From: Acidimicrobiia bacterium
Lineage (GTDB): Bacteria; Actinomycetota; Acidimicrobiia; Acidimicrobiales; JACDCH01
Assembly: GCA_013694495.1 (NCBI GenBank)
Contig: JACDCH010000108.1
Coordinates: 1 to 8,315, forward strand
DNA length: 8,315 bases
Direction of reading: 5' to 3'
In this document: positions 1 through 5,747 of the stretch, one piece after another
Layout of the letters: each line of letters opens with the position of its first letter
How positions within the stretch are numbered: position 1 is the stretch's first letter
Notes under the pieces: generated by a model
The model's input: the letters and a program-made list of their open reading frames with translations, nothing else
Told to the model about the DNA's origin: nothing
Database searches by the model: none
Translations under genes and position numbers: made by a program

Positions 1-356
1 CCGCCGAGCTCCGGGGGCCGCCGCCGGCCGTGGCGCCGATCTCTGCGTCGATCGTCACCCCTGCCACCGAGGCGGGATCGACCAGCACCGTCGGAGCGGC
101 GCCGGTGGTCTCGGCCCGCCCGGCCGCCGTCGAGGGCCGGCCCGACGCCGACCCGCCGGTCCCGCCCACGGTCGTCGACCTCGGCGTCGCCGAGGTGATG
201 CTCGGACCCGAAGGCTCCCGAGCCGCCGAGGAGCGGGGCGAGCAGATGCCGACCGCCGGCGAGATCGGTCCCCTGGGCTACGGCGCCGATCCGGGCGACC
301 TGTTCGAGGACACCGCCGAGCTCGTGTCCGTCGTCCTCGAAGGGCTGGAACCATGA
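1..356 (+). CDS. 3' part of an unrecognised gene, upstream partner of the secreted small protein
   Basis: The frame is open from the first bases of the window, with codons starting at position 3, to a TGA at 354-356. The gene therefore probably begins upstream; a GTG at 30 is the first in-window start candidate, but I see no convincing ribosome-binding site for it. About 117 residues are visible. The first half is rich in Ala, Pro, Val, Ser and Thr and looks like a linker. The second half is more acidic and includes a VVDLGVAEVMLGPEG stretch and a C-terminal DLFEDTAELVSVVLEGLEP segment that could form a helix. Third codon positions are mostly G or C, as expected for a real gene here, whereas the opposite strand gives an Arg-rich shadow. 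Its stop overlaps the ATG of the next gene (ATGA, 353-356), so the two are probably co-translated. I recognise no family or function. Confidence 0.55.
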   Translation, partial: AELRGPPPAVAPISASIVTPATEAGSTSTVGAAPVVSARPAAVEGRPDADPPVPPTVVDLGVAEVMLGPEGSRAAEERGEQMPTAGEIGPLGYGADPGDLFEDTAELVSVVLEGLEP

Positions 357-580
357 AGAGGCTCCTCGGCGCGGCGGCGCTCACCGCCACCACCCTCGGC
401 CTCATGGCCCCGGCTCCGGCCCAGTCCGCGCCGCGGGCCGACGACTTCATCTGCCTGTGGGACGTCCCCAACCAGGCCGGCGGCGTGTGCCTGCCCGGCC
501 TCGACCCCGTCACCAAGGCCGTCGAGGACCTGCTGAAGTCGATGCGGTCCGGCCAGACGGCCCGCGCCTTCTCCCTCTAA
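353..580 (+). CDS. Small secreted protein of unknown function (75 aa)
   Basis: This encodes 75 residues with a classic Sec signal peptide: MKRLL start, a hydrophobic core of Ala, Leu and Thr to about residue 19, then a PAPAQSA region with a likely signal peptidase I site near residues 24-28. The mature part is only about 48 residues. It carries two cysteines, C34 and C46, 12 residues apart around a CLWDVPNQAGGVC segment, which could form one disulfide outside the cell. An amphipathic-looking tail follows (VTKAVEDLLKSMRSG). No lipobox cysteine is seen near the cleavage site, so it looks secreted and not lipid-anchored. The start is supported by GAAGGG at 339-344, eight bases before the ATG, and by the four-base overlap with the preceding gene. 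It converges on ruvB with 19 bases between the stops. I recognise no family. Confidence 0.6.
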   Translation: MKRLLGAAALTATTLGLMAPAPAQSAPRADDFICLWDVPNQAGGVCLPGLDPVTKAVEDLLKSMRSGQTARAFSL

Positions 581-599
581 CCAGCCTCCTCTCGAACTT

Positions 600-1625
600 C
601 TAGAACAGGCCGGACTGGCCCGGCGGCGGCGCGGCCAGGCCGAGGTGCGCCCACGCGGCCGGGGTGGCCAGCCGTCCCCGGGGCGTGCGGATCACGAGCC
701 CCTGCTGGATGAGGAACGGCTCGTAGACGTCCTCGACGGTCTCCTCGGGCTCGCCGATGCTGATGGCGAGGGTCTTGAGGCCGACGGGTCCGCCGTTGAA
801 CCGCTCGCACAGCGACCGCAGCACGGCCCGATCGACCTTGTCGAGGCCGATCTCGTCGACGCCGAAGAGGAGCAGCCCGGCCTGGGCGGCCGTCTGGTCG
901 ACCACGCCCGCCGCCCTGACCTCGGCGAAGTCGCGCACCCGCCGCAGGAGGCGGTTGGCGATCCGCGGCGTCCCCCGGGCCCGCCCCGCGATCTCCCGGG
1001 CGCCTTCCCGCGTCGCGTCGACGGCGAGGATGCCGGCGGTGCGCACCACGATCGCCTCGAGGTCGTCGGCGTCGTAGAACTCGAGCCGGGCCACCAGCCC
1101 GAAGCGGTCGCGGAGCGGGCCGGTGATCAGGCCCGTCCGAGTGGTGGCGCCGATGAGGGTGAAGGGCGAGACGTCGAGCCGGATGGAACGGGCCGCGGGC
1201 CCCTTGCCGAGCAGGAGGTCGACCTGGAAGTCCTCCATCGCCGGGTAGAGCACCTCCTCGACGGCCCGCGAGAGGCGGTGGATCTCGTCGACGAAGAGCA
1301 CGTCGCCGGGCTCGAGGTTGGAGAGCAGCGCCGCCAGGTCGCCGGCCCGTTCGATGGCGGGGCCCGAGGTCACGTGCATCCGGACGCCGAGCTCGTTGGC
1401 CACGATGCCGGCCAGCGACGTCTTCCCCAGCCCCGGCGGGCCGGCGAACAGGAGGTGGTCGGCGGGCTGGCCCCGGCGCCGGGCCGCCTCGAGCAGGATG
1501 CTCAGGTGCTCCTTGAGCTCGCGCTGGCCGACGAAGTCGTCGAGGCGCCGGGGCCGGAGCCCCAGCTCCTCCTCGACCGGCTCGTCCTCCGGACCGGGTC
1601 GCGGGTCGAGCAGCTCGTCGCGCAC
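600..1625 (-). CDS. ruvB: RuvB, Holliday junction branch-migration ATPase
   Basis: RuvB is the hexameric AAA+ motor that, loaded by RuvA, pumps DNA through Holliday junctions during recombinational repair. The 341-residue product is of normal full length. Seen in order: Walker A GPPGLGKTS (62-70), Walker B VLFVDE (109-114), sensor 1 GATT (159-162), the LRDRFG motif with the arginine-finger region (R172/R174), sensor 2 GTPRIANR (218-225), and a C-terminal winged-helix region with RTPRGR. The start is GTG at 1625-1623. A weak AGGA overlapping the ruvA stop lies nine bases upstream, and ruvA ends only 11 bases before this start, so the genes are almost certainly co-transcribed. It is last in ruvC-ruvA-ruvB and ends against a convergent gene. 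No intrinsic terminator is obvious. Confidence 0.98.
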   Translation of the reverse strand: MRDELLDPRPGPEDEPVEEELGLRPRRLDDFVGQRELKEHLSILLEAARRRGQPADHLLFAGPPGLGKTSLAGIVANELGVRMHVTSGPAIERAGDLAALLSNLEPGDVLFVDEIHRLSRAVEEVLYPAMEDFQVDLLLGKGPAARSIRLDVSPFTLIGATTRTGLITGPLRDRFGLVARLEFYDADDLEAIVVRTAGILAVDATREGAREIAGRARGTPRIANRLLRRVRDFAEVRAAGVVDQTAAQAGLLLFGVDEIGLDKVDRAVLRSLCERFNGGPVGLKTLAISIGEPEETVEDVYEPFLIQQGLVIRTPRGRLATPAAWAHLGLAAPPPGQSGLF

Positions 1626-1636
1626 GCGGGCCCGTC

Positions 1637-2257
1637 CTAGCGCCGGGCCGACAGGGCCCGCAACGCGAGCTTGAGCAGCGCGCCGGTGTCGGCATCCGGG
1701 TCGTCGGGAAGGGCGGCGAGGCCTTCACGGACCTCGTCGGGGTCGTAGCCGAGGCCGACGAGCGCCTCCCGGACCTCGGCCCGGGCCGGCGGCGGGCGGT
1801 CGCCGTTGCGGCCGCCGTCGACGCCCCGGGCGGCCGACAGATCGTCGAGCTCGGGCACGTCGAGGCGGCTCTTCAGCTCGACGAGGAGCCGGGCCGCCGT
1901 CTTGCGCCCCACGCCGGGCACGAGGCAGAGGGCGCCTATGTCGTCGTCGGCCAGCACCCGGCGCAGCGCCTCGGGCGAATGGACCGAGAGGATCCCGAGG
2001 GCGAGCGCCGGCCCCACCCCGTGGGCGCCGAGCAGCGCCTCGAAGGCGAGGCGATCGGCGAGCCCGGCGAAGGCGTAGAGGGTCTGGGCTTCCTCGCGCA
2101 CGTGGTGGTGCACGTGCACGAACACCTCGTCGCCCACGTCGCCCAGGCCGACGCTGGTGGACGGCGCCACCAGGCAACGGTAGCCGATCCCGCCCACCTC
2201 GATGAGGACCTCGGCGGTGCCGCGGTGCAGCAGCCGCCCCCGCAGCGACCCGATCAT
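1637..2257 (-). CDS. ruvA: RuvA, Holliday junction-binding subunit
   Basis: RuvA tetramers hold the Holliday junction in a square-planar form and load RuvB. The 206-residue product has the normal three-domain layout. There is an N-terminal OB-fold starting MIGSLRGRLL, with an acidic pin region HVREEAQ (E55/E56). A helix-hairpin-helix domain follows with two hairpins, around GAHGVGPALALGIL (77-90) and LVPGVGRKTAARLL (112-125). Last come a flexible linker (about 135-160) and a C-terminal RuvB-binding domain (EVREALVGLGYDPDEV onward). The ATG at 2257-2255 is chosen because the protein then begins with the canonical RuvA N-terminus; upstream reading in this frame is Arg/Pro-rich shadow of ruvC. 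The ATG overlaps the ruvC stop (ATGA) and no Shine-Dalgarno is visible before it, so translation probably depends on coupling to ruvC. Confidence 0.97.
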   Translation of the reverse strand: MIGSLRGRLLHRGTAEVLIEVGGIGYRCLVAPSTSVGLGDVGDEVFVHVHHHVREEAQTLYAFAGLADRLAFEALLGAHGVGPALALGILSVHSPEALRRVLADDDIGALCLVPGVGRKTAARLLVELKSRLDVPELDDLSAARGVDGGRNGDRPPPARAEVREALVGLGYDPDEVREGLAALPDDPDADTGALLKLALRALSARR

Positions 2258-2808
2258 GGGGTGGGGGCCAGCGGCCCCGAGGCGGCGGGGACGGGCGCGA
2301 GCTGGTCGAGCCGGGCGATCTGGGCCAGGCGGGGGGCGTGGGCGAGGTGGCAGAGGGCGAGGGCGGCGGCGTCGGCCGCGTCGATCGGGCGCAGCGGCCG
2401 GTCGAGGCCGAGCAGCGTGCGAACCATGCGCTCGACCTCGTCCTTGCTGGCGCCGCCCCAACCGGCGACCGCCTCCTTGACCTGGTTCGGCGTGTACTCG
2501 GCCACGAGGGCGCCGGCGTTGACGGCTTCGGCGATGGCGATCCCGCTCGCCTGGGCCACGCCGATGGCGGTGCGCACGTTGCTCTGGAAGAACACCTTCT
2601 CGACGGCCACCGCGTCGGGGCGGAGCTCGTCGACGAGGGCCCGCAGCTCCCGTTGCAGCTCCGCCAGCCGCTCCGGGTGGGGCGTGGTCGGCGCGGTGCG
2701 CAGCACCCCGACCGCCACGGCCCGCGCCCCCCGTCCCCCGGGGCCGGTGGCGTCGAGGGCGCCGTACCCGCACCGGGACAGGCCGGGGTCGATGCCGAGC
2801 ACGCGCAC
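2254..2808 (-). CDS. ruvC: RuvC, Holliday junction resolvase
   Basis: RuvC is the dimeric, metal-dependent endonuclease of the RNase H fold that cuts Holliday junctions symmetrically. The 184-residue product carries the four expected acidic catalytic residues by motif: D7 in GIDPGL, E70 in VAVEKVFF, and D143 and D146 in PIDAADAAALALCH. The conserved TPNQVKEAVAGWGGASK segment (106-122) is also present. The last 25 residues or so are Ala/Pro-rich and look variable. The start is GTG at 2808-2806, giving the typical MRVLGIDPG opening; GGGAG in the leader is a plausible ribosome-binding site. As first gene of the ruvCAB run it faces a 177-base divergent region carrying a candidate LexA box. In many actinobacteria yebC lies directly upstream, but here yebC is over 3 kb away. 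Confidence 0.97.
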   Translation of the reverse strand: MRVLGIDPGLSRCGYGALDATGPGGRGARAVAVGVLRTAPTTPHPERLAELQRELRALVDELRPDAVAVEKVFFQSNVRTAIGVAQASGIAIAEAVNAGALVAEYTPNQVKEAVAGWGGASKDEVERMVRTLLGLDRPLRPIDAADAAALALCHLAHAPRLAQIARLDQLAPVPAASGPLAPTP

Positions 2809-2832
2809 GCTCAGGCTCCCGCCCCGGATCGA

Positions 2833-2848
2833 CCGAACATCCGTACGA
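2833..2848 (-). promoter_or_regulatory. Candidate LexA (SOS) box upstream of ruvC
   Basis: The plus-strand sequence CCGAACATCCGTACGA matches the actinobacterial/Gram-positive LexA operator TCGAAC-N4-GTTCGA at 10 of 12 defined positions, with the N4 spacing intact. The mismatches are the first base and one T-to-A change in the right half. It ends 25 bases before the ruvC GTG and touches the possible -10 at 2853-2848, a good position for repression. LexA control of ruvCAB is known in mycobacteria and other bacteria, which supports the reading. One half-site is imperfect, so chance cannot be excluded. Confidence 0.5.
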
Positions 2849-2975
2849 GGCTAACGAGGAGGGAGCCGACGCTCGCGGATGCCGGCCCGCTCCCGGCCCG
2901 TGGCGCGTTGACGCCGGCGGCCACGACGGGAAGGGTACGGAGCCGCTGGATTCCACCCGGCGCCGGCCGATAGCT

Positions 2976-2980
2976 GGAGG
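2976..2980 (+). promoter_or_regulatory. Ribosome-binding site that decides the ABC ATPase start
   Basis: GGAGG lies five bases before the GTG at 2986 and overlaps the first base of another in-frame GTG at 2980. A start at 2980 would have no room for this site, so 2986 is preferred. Confidence 0.6.
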
Positions 2981-2985
2981 TGCCC

Positions 2986-4086
2986 GTGTCGAGCCCGACG
3001 ATCGAAGCCGGCTCGACCACGCCCCTGCCGACGCGGGAACCGGTCGTCGCGCTGGCCGGCGTGCACCGCTCGTTCGGGACGAACCCGGCGCTCGCCGGGC
3101 TCGACCTCGTCGTCCCGGCGGGCACGATCACCGTGCTGCTGGGACCGAACGGTGCGGGCAAGACCACCGCCGCCCGCGTCGTCACCGGCGCCCTCGCTCC
3201 CGACCGGGGCACGGTGCGCGTCTTCGGGCTGGACCCGGCCGTCGACGGCGAGTCGGTCCGGCGCCGGTGCGGCGTCGTGTCGGCCAAGCCGGCGCTCTAC
3301 GACCGGCTGTCGGGCCGGGACAACCTGGCCTACTCGGCCGAGCTCTACGGCCTGGGCCGGGGCGCCGACGCCACCGATCGCATCGAGGCGGCGGCGGCGC
3401 GCTTCGGCATCGTCCACGCCCTCGCCCAGCAGGTCGGCGGCTACTCGACGGGAATGAAGACCCGGCTCGCCCTGGCCCGGTCGGTCCTGCACCGGCCCGA
3501 CCTCCTCCTGTTCGACGAGCCCACCTCGGGCCTCGATCCCGAGTCGTCCCACGCCGTGCTCGAGCTCATCCGCGAGATGCCGGCCACCGGCGCCACGGTG
3601 ATCATGTGCACCCACCTGCTGCTCGAGGCCGAGGGCCTCGCCGACCAGGTGGTCGTGCTCGACCAGGGGCGCGACCGCGTCGCCGGCTCGCCCGGGGAGC
3701 TGGCCCGCCGGTTCTGGCCTGCGGCAGTTGTCCGCATCGACGCCGAGGACCGCGCCGGGCTGCGCCGGGCGCTCGCGGCCGACCCGCGGGTCGCCGCCGT
3801 CGACGACGGCGACGAACCCGCCCTTCCCCTCACGGTCTCCGTCGACGACCACGGCCGCATCCCCGACCTCGTGTTCGCGCTGACCGCCGCCGGGGTGCGG
3901 GTCACCCGGGTCGAGCCGTTCACCCCGTCGCTCGAGGACCTCTACTTCGCGGTGCGCGACGGGTGGGCGGGCGACGCCGTGCCCGTCGACGAAACCCCGC
4001 TGTTCGAGGGCAAGCTGTCGAGCGGCAACCGGCTCGGCCGGCGCTTCGGCGACCCGTTCTCGGCCTCACCCGCGGGGCGGCGGTGA
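2986..4086 (+). CDS. ABC-2 type exporter, ATP-binding protein
   Basis: This is the cytoplasmic ATPase of an ABC exporter of the CcmA/NatA-like class; the substrate cannot be read from the sequence. The product has 366 residues from the GTG at 2986. Motifs: Walker A GPNGAGKTT (about 53-61), signature YSTGM (about 153-157, the usual form in this class), Walker B LLLFDE with PTSGLDPE (about 173-186), and H-loop histidine in IMCTHLLLEAE (about residue 210). Where a Q-loop glutamine is expected, the segment reads CGVVSAKPALYDRL with no glutamine. After the nucleotide-binding domain (about 230) comes a roughly 85-residue accessory domain ending SLEDLYFAVRDG, as in related ATPases, then a tail of about 45 residues with basic and Ser-rich stretches. 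Its TGA shares one base with the ATG of the permease gene, indicating coupled translation. Codon use is like its neighbours. Confidence 0.93.
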   Translation: MSSPTIEAGSTTPLPTREPVVALAGVHRSFGTNPALAGLDLVVPAGTITVLLGPNGAGKTTAARVVTGALAPDRGTVRVFGLDPAVDGESVRRRCGVVSAKPALYDRLSGRDNLAYSAELYGLGRGADATDRIEAAAARFGIVHALAQQVGGYSTGMKTRLALARSVLHRPDLLLFDEPTSGLDPESSHAVLELIREMPATGATVIMCTHLLLEAEGLADQVVVLDQGRDRVAGSPGELARRFWPAAVVRIDAEDRAGLRRALAADPRVAAVDDGDEPALPLTVSVDDHGRIPDLVFALTAAGVRVTRVEPFTPSLEDLYFAVRDGWAGDAVPVDETPLFEGKLSSGNRLGRRFGDPFSASPAGRR

Positions 4087-4910
4087 TGGACGGGGGCCGG
4101 GTGCTCACCGTGGCGCGCACCGACCTGCGGCAGCTCGCGCAGGCCCGCGACTTCTGGGGCCCGATGGTGGCGCTCGGCGGGCTGTTCTTCCTCGTGATCC
4201 CCACCGTCCTGCTGCTGATGATCACCCGGATCGACGACGTCCAGATCGTGGAGCAGCTCTCGACGACGCTCGAGGTGCTGCCGCAGCGGGCGCAGGACGC
4301 AATCCTGGGTTCGACGCCGAACGCCAGGGCCGCCTACGCGCTCGCCGTCTACCTCTTCGCGCCCGTGGCTGTCGTCGTGCCGCTGACCATCTCGACCGCC
4401 GTGGGAGCGGCCACGATCGTCGGCGAGCGCGAGCGGGGCACCGGTGAGTTCCTCGCCCACTCCCCCGCCTCGGTCCGCGAGATCTACCTCGGCAAGCTCA
4501 TCGCCAGCCTGGCCCCGGGCCTCGGGACCGTGCTGATCGGGTTCGGGCTCTACAGCGTGCTCGTCAACGTGCTCGTCGGGCCGTCCGTGGGCGGCTGGTT
4601 CTTCCCGACCACGCAGTGGTGGGTCCTGATGCTGTGGGTCGTGCCGCCGTTCCTCGGGCTCACCCTGGCGATGGTGCTGCGGCTCTCGGCCAAGGTGAAG
4701 TCGACCGCCGCCGCGCAGCAAGCCTCCGGGCTCATCAGCCTGCCGATGATCATGATCGCCTACACGCAGTCGAGCGGGGCGCTGTACACCGGCGTCGCCG
4801 TGAGCTGGGTGATCGGGGCGCTGGCCTGGCTGGGCGCCGCCCTCGCGCTGTCCCGGGGCATGCGCAGCGTCACCCGCGCCCGTCTGCTGGGCGTGGCCGA
4901 CGAGGCCTGA
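4086..4910 (+). CDS. ABC-2 type exporter, membrane permease
   Basis: The 274-residue product is an integral membrane protein with about six predicted helices: roughly 26-47, 84-107, 138-164, 177-198, 213-229 and 235-256. Between helices 2 and 3 is GERERGTGEFLAHSP (113-127), the coupling-type motif typical of ABC-2 permeases. An extracytoplasmic loop of about 35 residues follows helix 1. The start is the ATG at 4086-4088, overlapping the ATPase stop by one base, and gives a short cytoplasmic N-terminus before helix 1. It should pair with the ATPase encoded just upstream, probably as a homodimer because only one permease gene is present. The segment layout is like NatB-type or drug/antibiotic exporters, but the cargo is unknown. 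Confidence 0.9.
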   Translation: MDGGRVLTVARTDLRQLAQARDFWGPMVALGGLFFLVIPTVLLLMITRIDDVQIVEQLSTTLEVLPQRAQDAILGSTPNARAAYALAVYLFAPVAVVVPLTISTAVGAATIVGERERGTGEFLAHSPASVREIYLGKLIASLAPGLGTVLIGFGLYSVLVNVLVGPSVGGWFFPTTQWWVLMLWVVPPFLGLTLAMVLRLSAKVKSTAAAQQASGLISLPMIMIAYTQSSGALYTGVAVSWVIGALAWLGAALALSRGMRSVTRARLLGVADEA

Positions 4911-4928
4911 GCGGACGACCGGATCGAG

Positions 4929-4935
4929 AAGGAGA
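4929..4935 (+). promoter_or_regulatory. Strong ribosome-binding site for the IF2_N/Septum_form protein
   Basis: AAGGAGA sits five bases before the ATG at 4941 and is the best Shine-Dalgarno match in the window. It sets the start of the gene and suggests translation independent of the permease gene 30 bases upstream. Confidence 0.7.
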
Positions 4936-4940
4936 GAACG

Positions 4941-5735
4941 ATGGCAACGACGGTGGGGAAGCTGGCCAACGAGCTCGGCGTGCCCAAGGACCAAGTGCTC
5001 GACGCGTGCAAGCGCACGGGGGTGACGGCCTGGAGCGAGCACACGCCCCTCGACGACGGCGAGACCGACCGCGTCGTGCAGCTGGTCCAGGCCGGGTCCA
5101 TGGCGATGGCCGCACCGCACGGCGGCGGGCTGCTGCCGCCCCCGCCCTACGGCGGTCCGCCGCCGCCCGGCTACGCCCCACCGCCGGGCTACGGGCCACC
5201 GCCCTACGGGCCCTACCCCCAGCCGACGCCGAAGCGGCGCGGCAGCGCCGCGGTCAAGATCGTGGCCATCGTGGTCGGCGGCATCGTGGCCCTGGCCGTC
5301 GTCGGCACGATCCTCGGGGAGCAGGAGGACGCGCCGAGCAACGAGGAGGAGGCCGGGCTCGAGCTCGTCATCGGCGACTGCTGGGACGACCTCACCGACC
5401 AGGACGCCACCGAGCAGGTGGTCGACGCGTTCCTCCAGGAGAAGCCGTGCAGCATGCCTCACGACGCCGAGGTCTTCGCCGAGGTCACCCACCCATCCCC
5501 GGCCGGCGAGCCCTACCCCGGCGACCTCGCCATCTCGGAGTTCTCCCAGTTCGAGTGCGTGGCCCGCTTCACCGAGTTCGTCGGCATCCCCTACGAGCAG
5601 TCGTCGCTCGACGTGGTGTCGGTGTTCCCGCAGGACGTCGGGTGGGAGCGCCTCGAAGACCGCCGCATCGCCTGCTCCGTGGTCAACCTCGACGGCAGCC
5701 CGCTGACCGGCTCGGCCCGCGGCCTCGCCCGGTAG
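4941..5735 (+). CDS. Single-pass membrane protein with IF2_N-like N-terminus and Septum_form-like C-terminus
   Basis: This 264-residue protein has four parts. Residues 1-50 (TVGKLANELGVPKDQVLDAC, then GVTAWSEHTPLDDGE) resemble the small helical N-terminal domain of translation initiation factor IF-2 (IF2_N family). Residues 60-97 are a low-complexity linker of PPPP, GY and YG repeats. KRR at 98-100 precedes one membrane helix at about 104-125, predicting a cytoplasmic N-terminus and an outside C-terminus. Residues 140-264 resemble the actinobacterial Septum_form domain: GDCWDD, KPCSMPHDAEVFAEV, a YPGD segment, ECVARF, and a late WERLEDRRIACSVVNLDGSPLTGSARG. Cysteines 147, 170, 206 and 245 could form two disulfides outside the cell. 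It follows the permease gene by 30 bases with its own strong ribosome-binding site. The Septum_form name comes from the family; a division role for this protein is not shown by the sequence. Confidence 0.85.
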   Translation: MATTVGKLANELGVPKDQVLDACKRTGVTAWSEHTPLDDGETDRVVQLVQAGSMAMAAPHGGGLLPPPPYGGPPPPGYAPPPGYGPPPYGPYPQPTPKRRGSAAVKIVAIVVGGIVALAVVGTILGEQEDAPSNEEEAGLELVIGDCWDDLTDQDATEQVVDAFLQEKPCSMPHDAEVFAEVTHPSPAGEPYPGDLAISEFSQFECVARFTEFVGIPYEQSSLDVVSVFPQDVGWERLEDRRIACSVVNLDGSPLTGSARGLAR

Positions 5736-5737
5736 GC

Positions 5738-5747
5738 CGGTCGACCG
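5738..5747. repeat. 10-bp perfect palindrome between two convergent stop codons
   Basis: CGGTCGACCG lies in the 12-base gap between the TAG at 5733-5735 (plus) and the TAG at 5750-5748 (minus). It is a perfect inverted repeat with no loop and no T-run, so it is not a standard intrinsic terminator. It may simply be chance in G+C-rich DNA. Confidence 0.4.

Larger units (their letters stand above)
2809..2985. promoter_or_regulatory. Divergent control region between ruvC and the ABC transporter genes
   Basis: This is the only gene-free stretch of any size in the window (177 bases), and it must hold promoters for both directions. Toward ruvC (minus strand), TAGCCT at 2853-2848 fits the loose actinobacterial TAnnnT -10 pattern, but no good -35 sits at the right distance. 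Toward the ABC genes (plus strand), TTGACG at 2908-2913 is a good -35 match; 17 bases later there is only a poor -10, AAGGGT at 2931-2936. Both promoter assignments are tentative. The candidate LexA box (2833-2848) is listed separately. No coding frame here looks real. Confidence 0.4.

Noticed and set aside
55..516. Minus-strand frame of 153 codons opposite the two small plus-strand genes
   Set aside because: The protein is Arg/Pro/Gly-rich with no domain pattern, typical of the antisense of G+C-rich coding DNA. The plus-strand frames have better third-position bias, a signal peptide and a ribosome-binding site.
593..608. TCGAACTTCTAGAACA as a second LexA box
   Set aside because: Only the left half matches TCGAAC; the right half does not resemble GTTCGA, and it overlaps the ruvB stop codon, not a promoter.
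609..624. GCCGG/CCGGC hairpin (loop 614-619) as a terminator for ruvCAB
   Set aside because: The stem is only five pairs, lies within the last ruvB codons and is not followed by a T-run on the minus strand.
2980..2982. GTG at 2980 as the ABC ATPase start
   Set aside because: It overlaps the GGAGG ribosome-binding site; the in-frame GTG at 2986 has workable spacing.
5136..5220. G+C-rich repeats in the linker region as a DNA repeat array
   Set aside because: The periodicity is explained by Pro/Gly/Tyr codons in a protein linker, and the units are irregular at DNA level.
3942..5492. Long minus-strand frame of 516 codons across the permease and fusion-protein genes
   Set aside because: It is His/Asp/Arg/Gly-rich and antisense to two genes with clear membrane helices and family motifs. 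Long open antisense frames are expected at this base composition.
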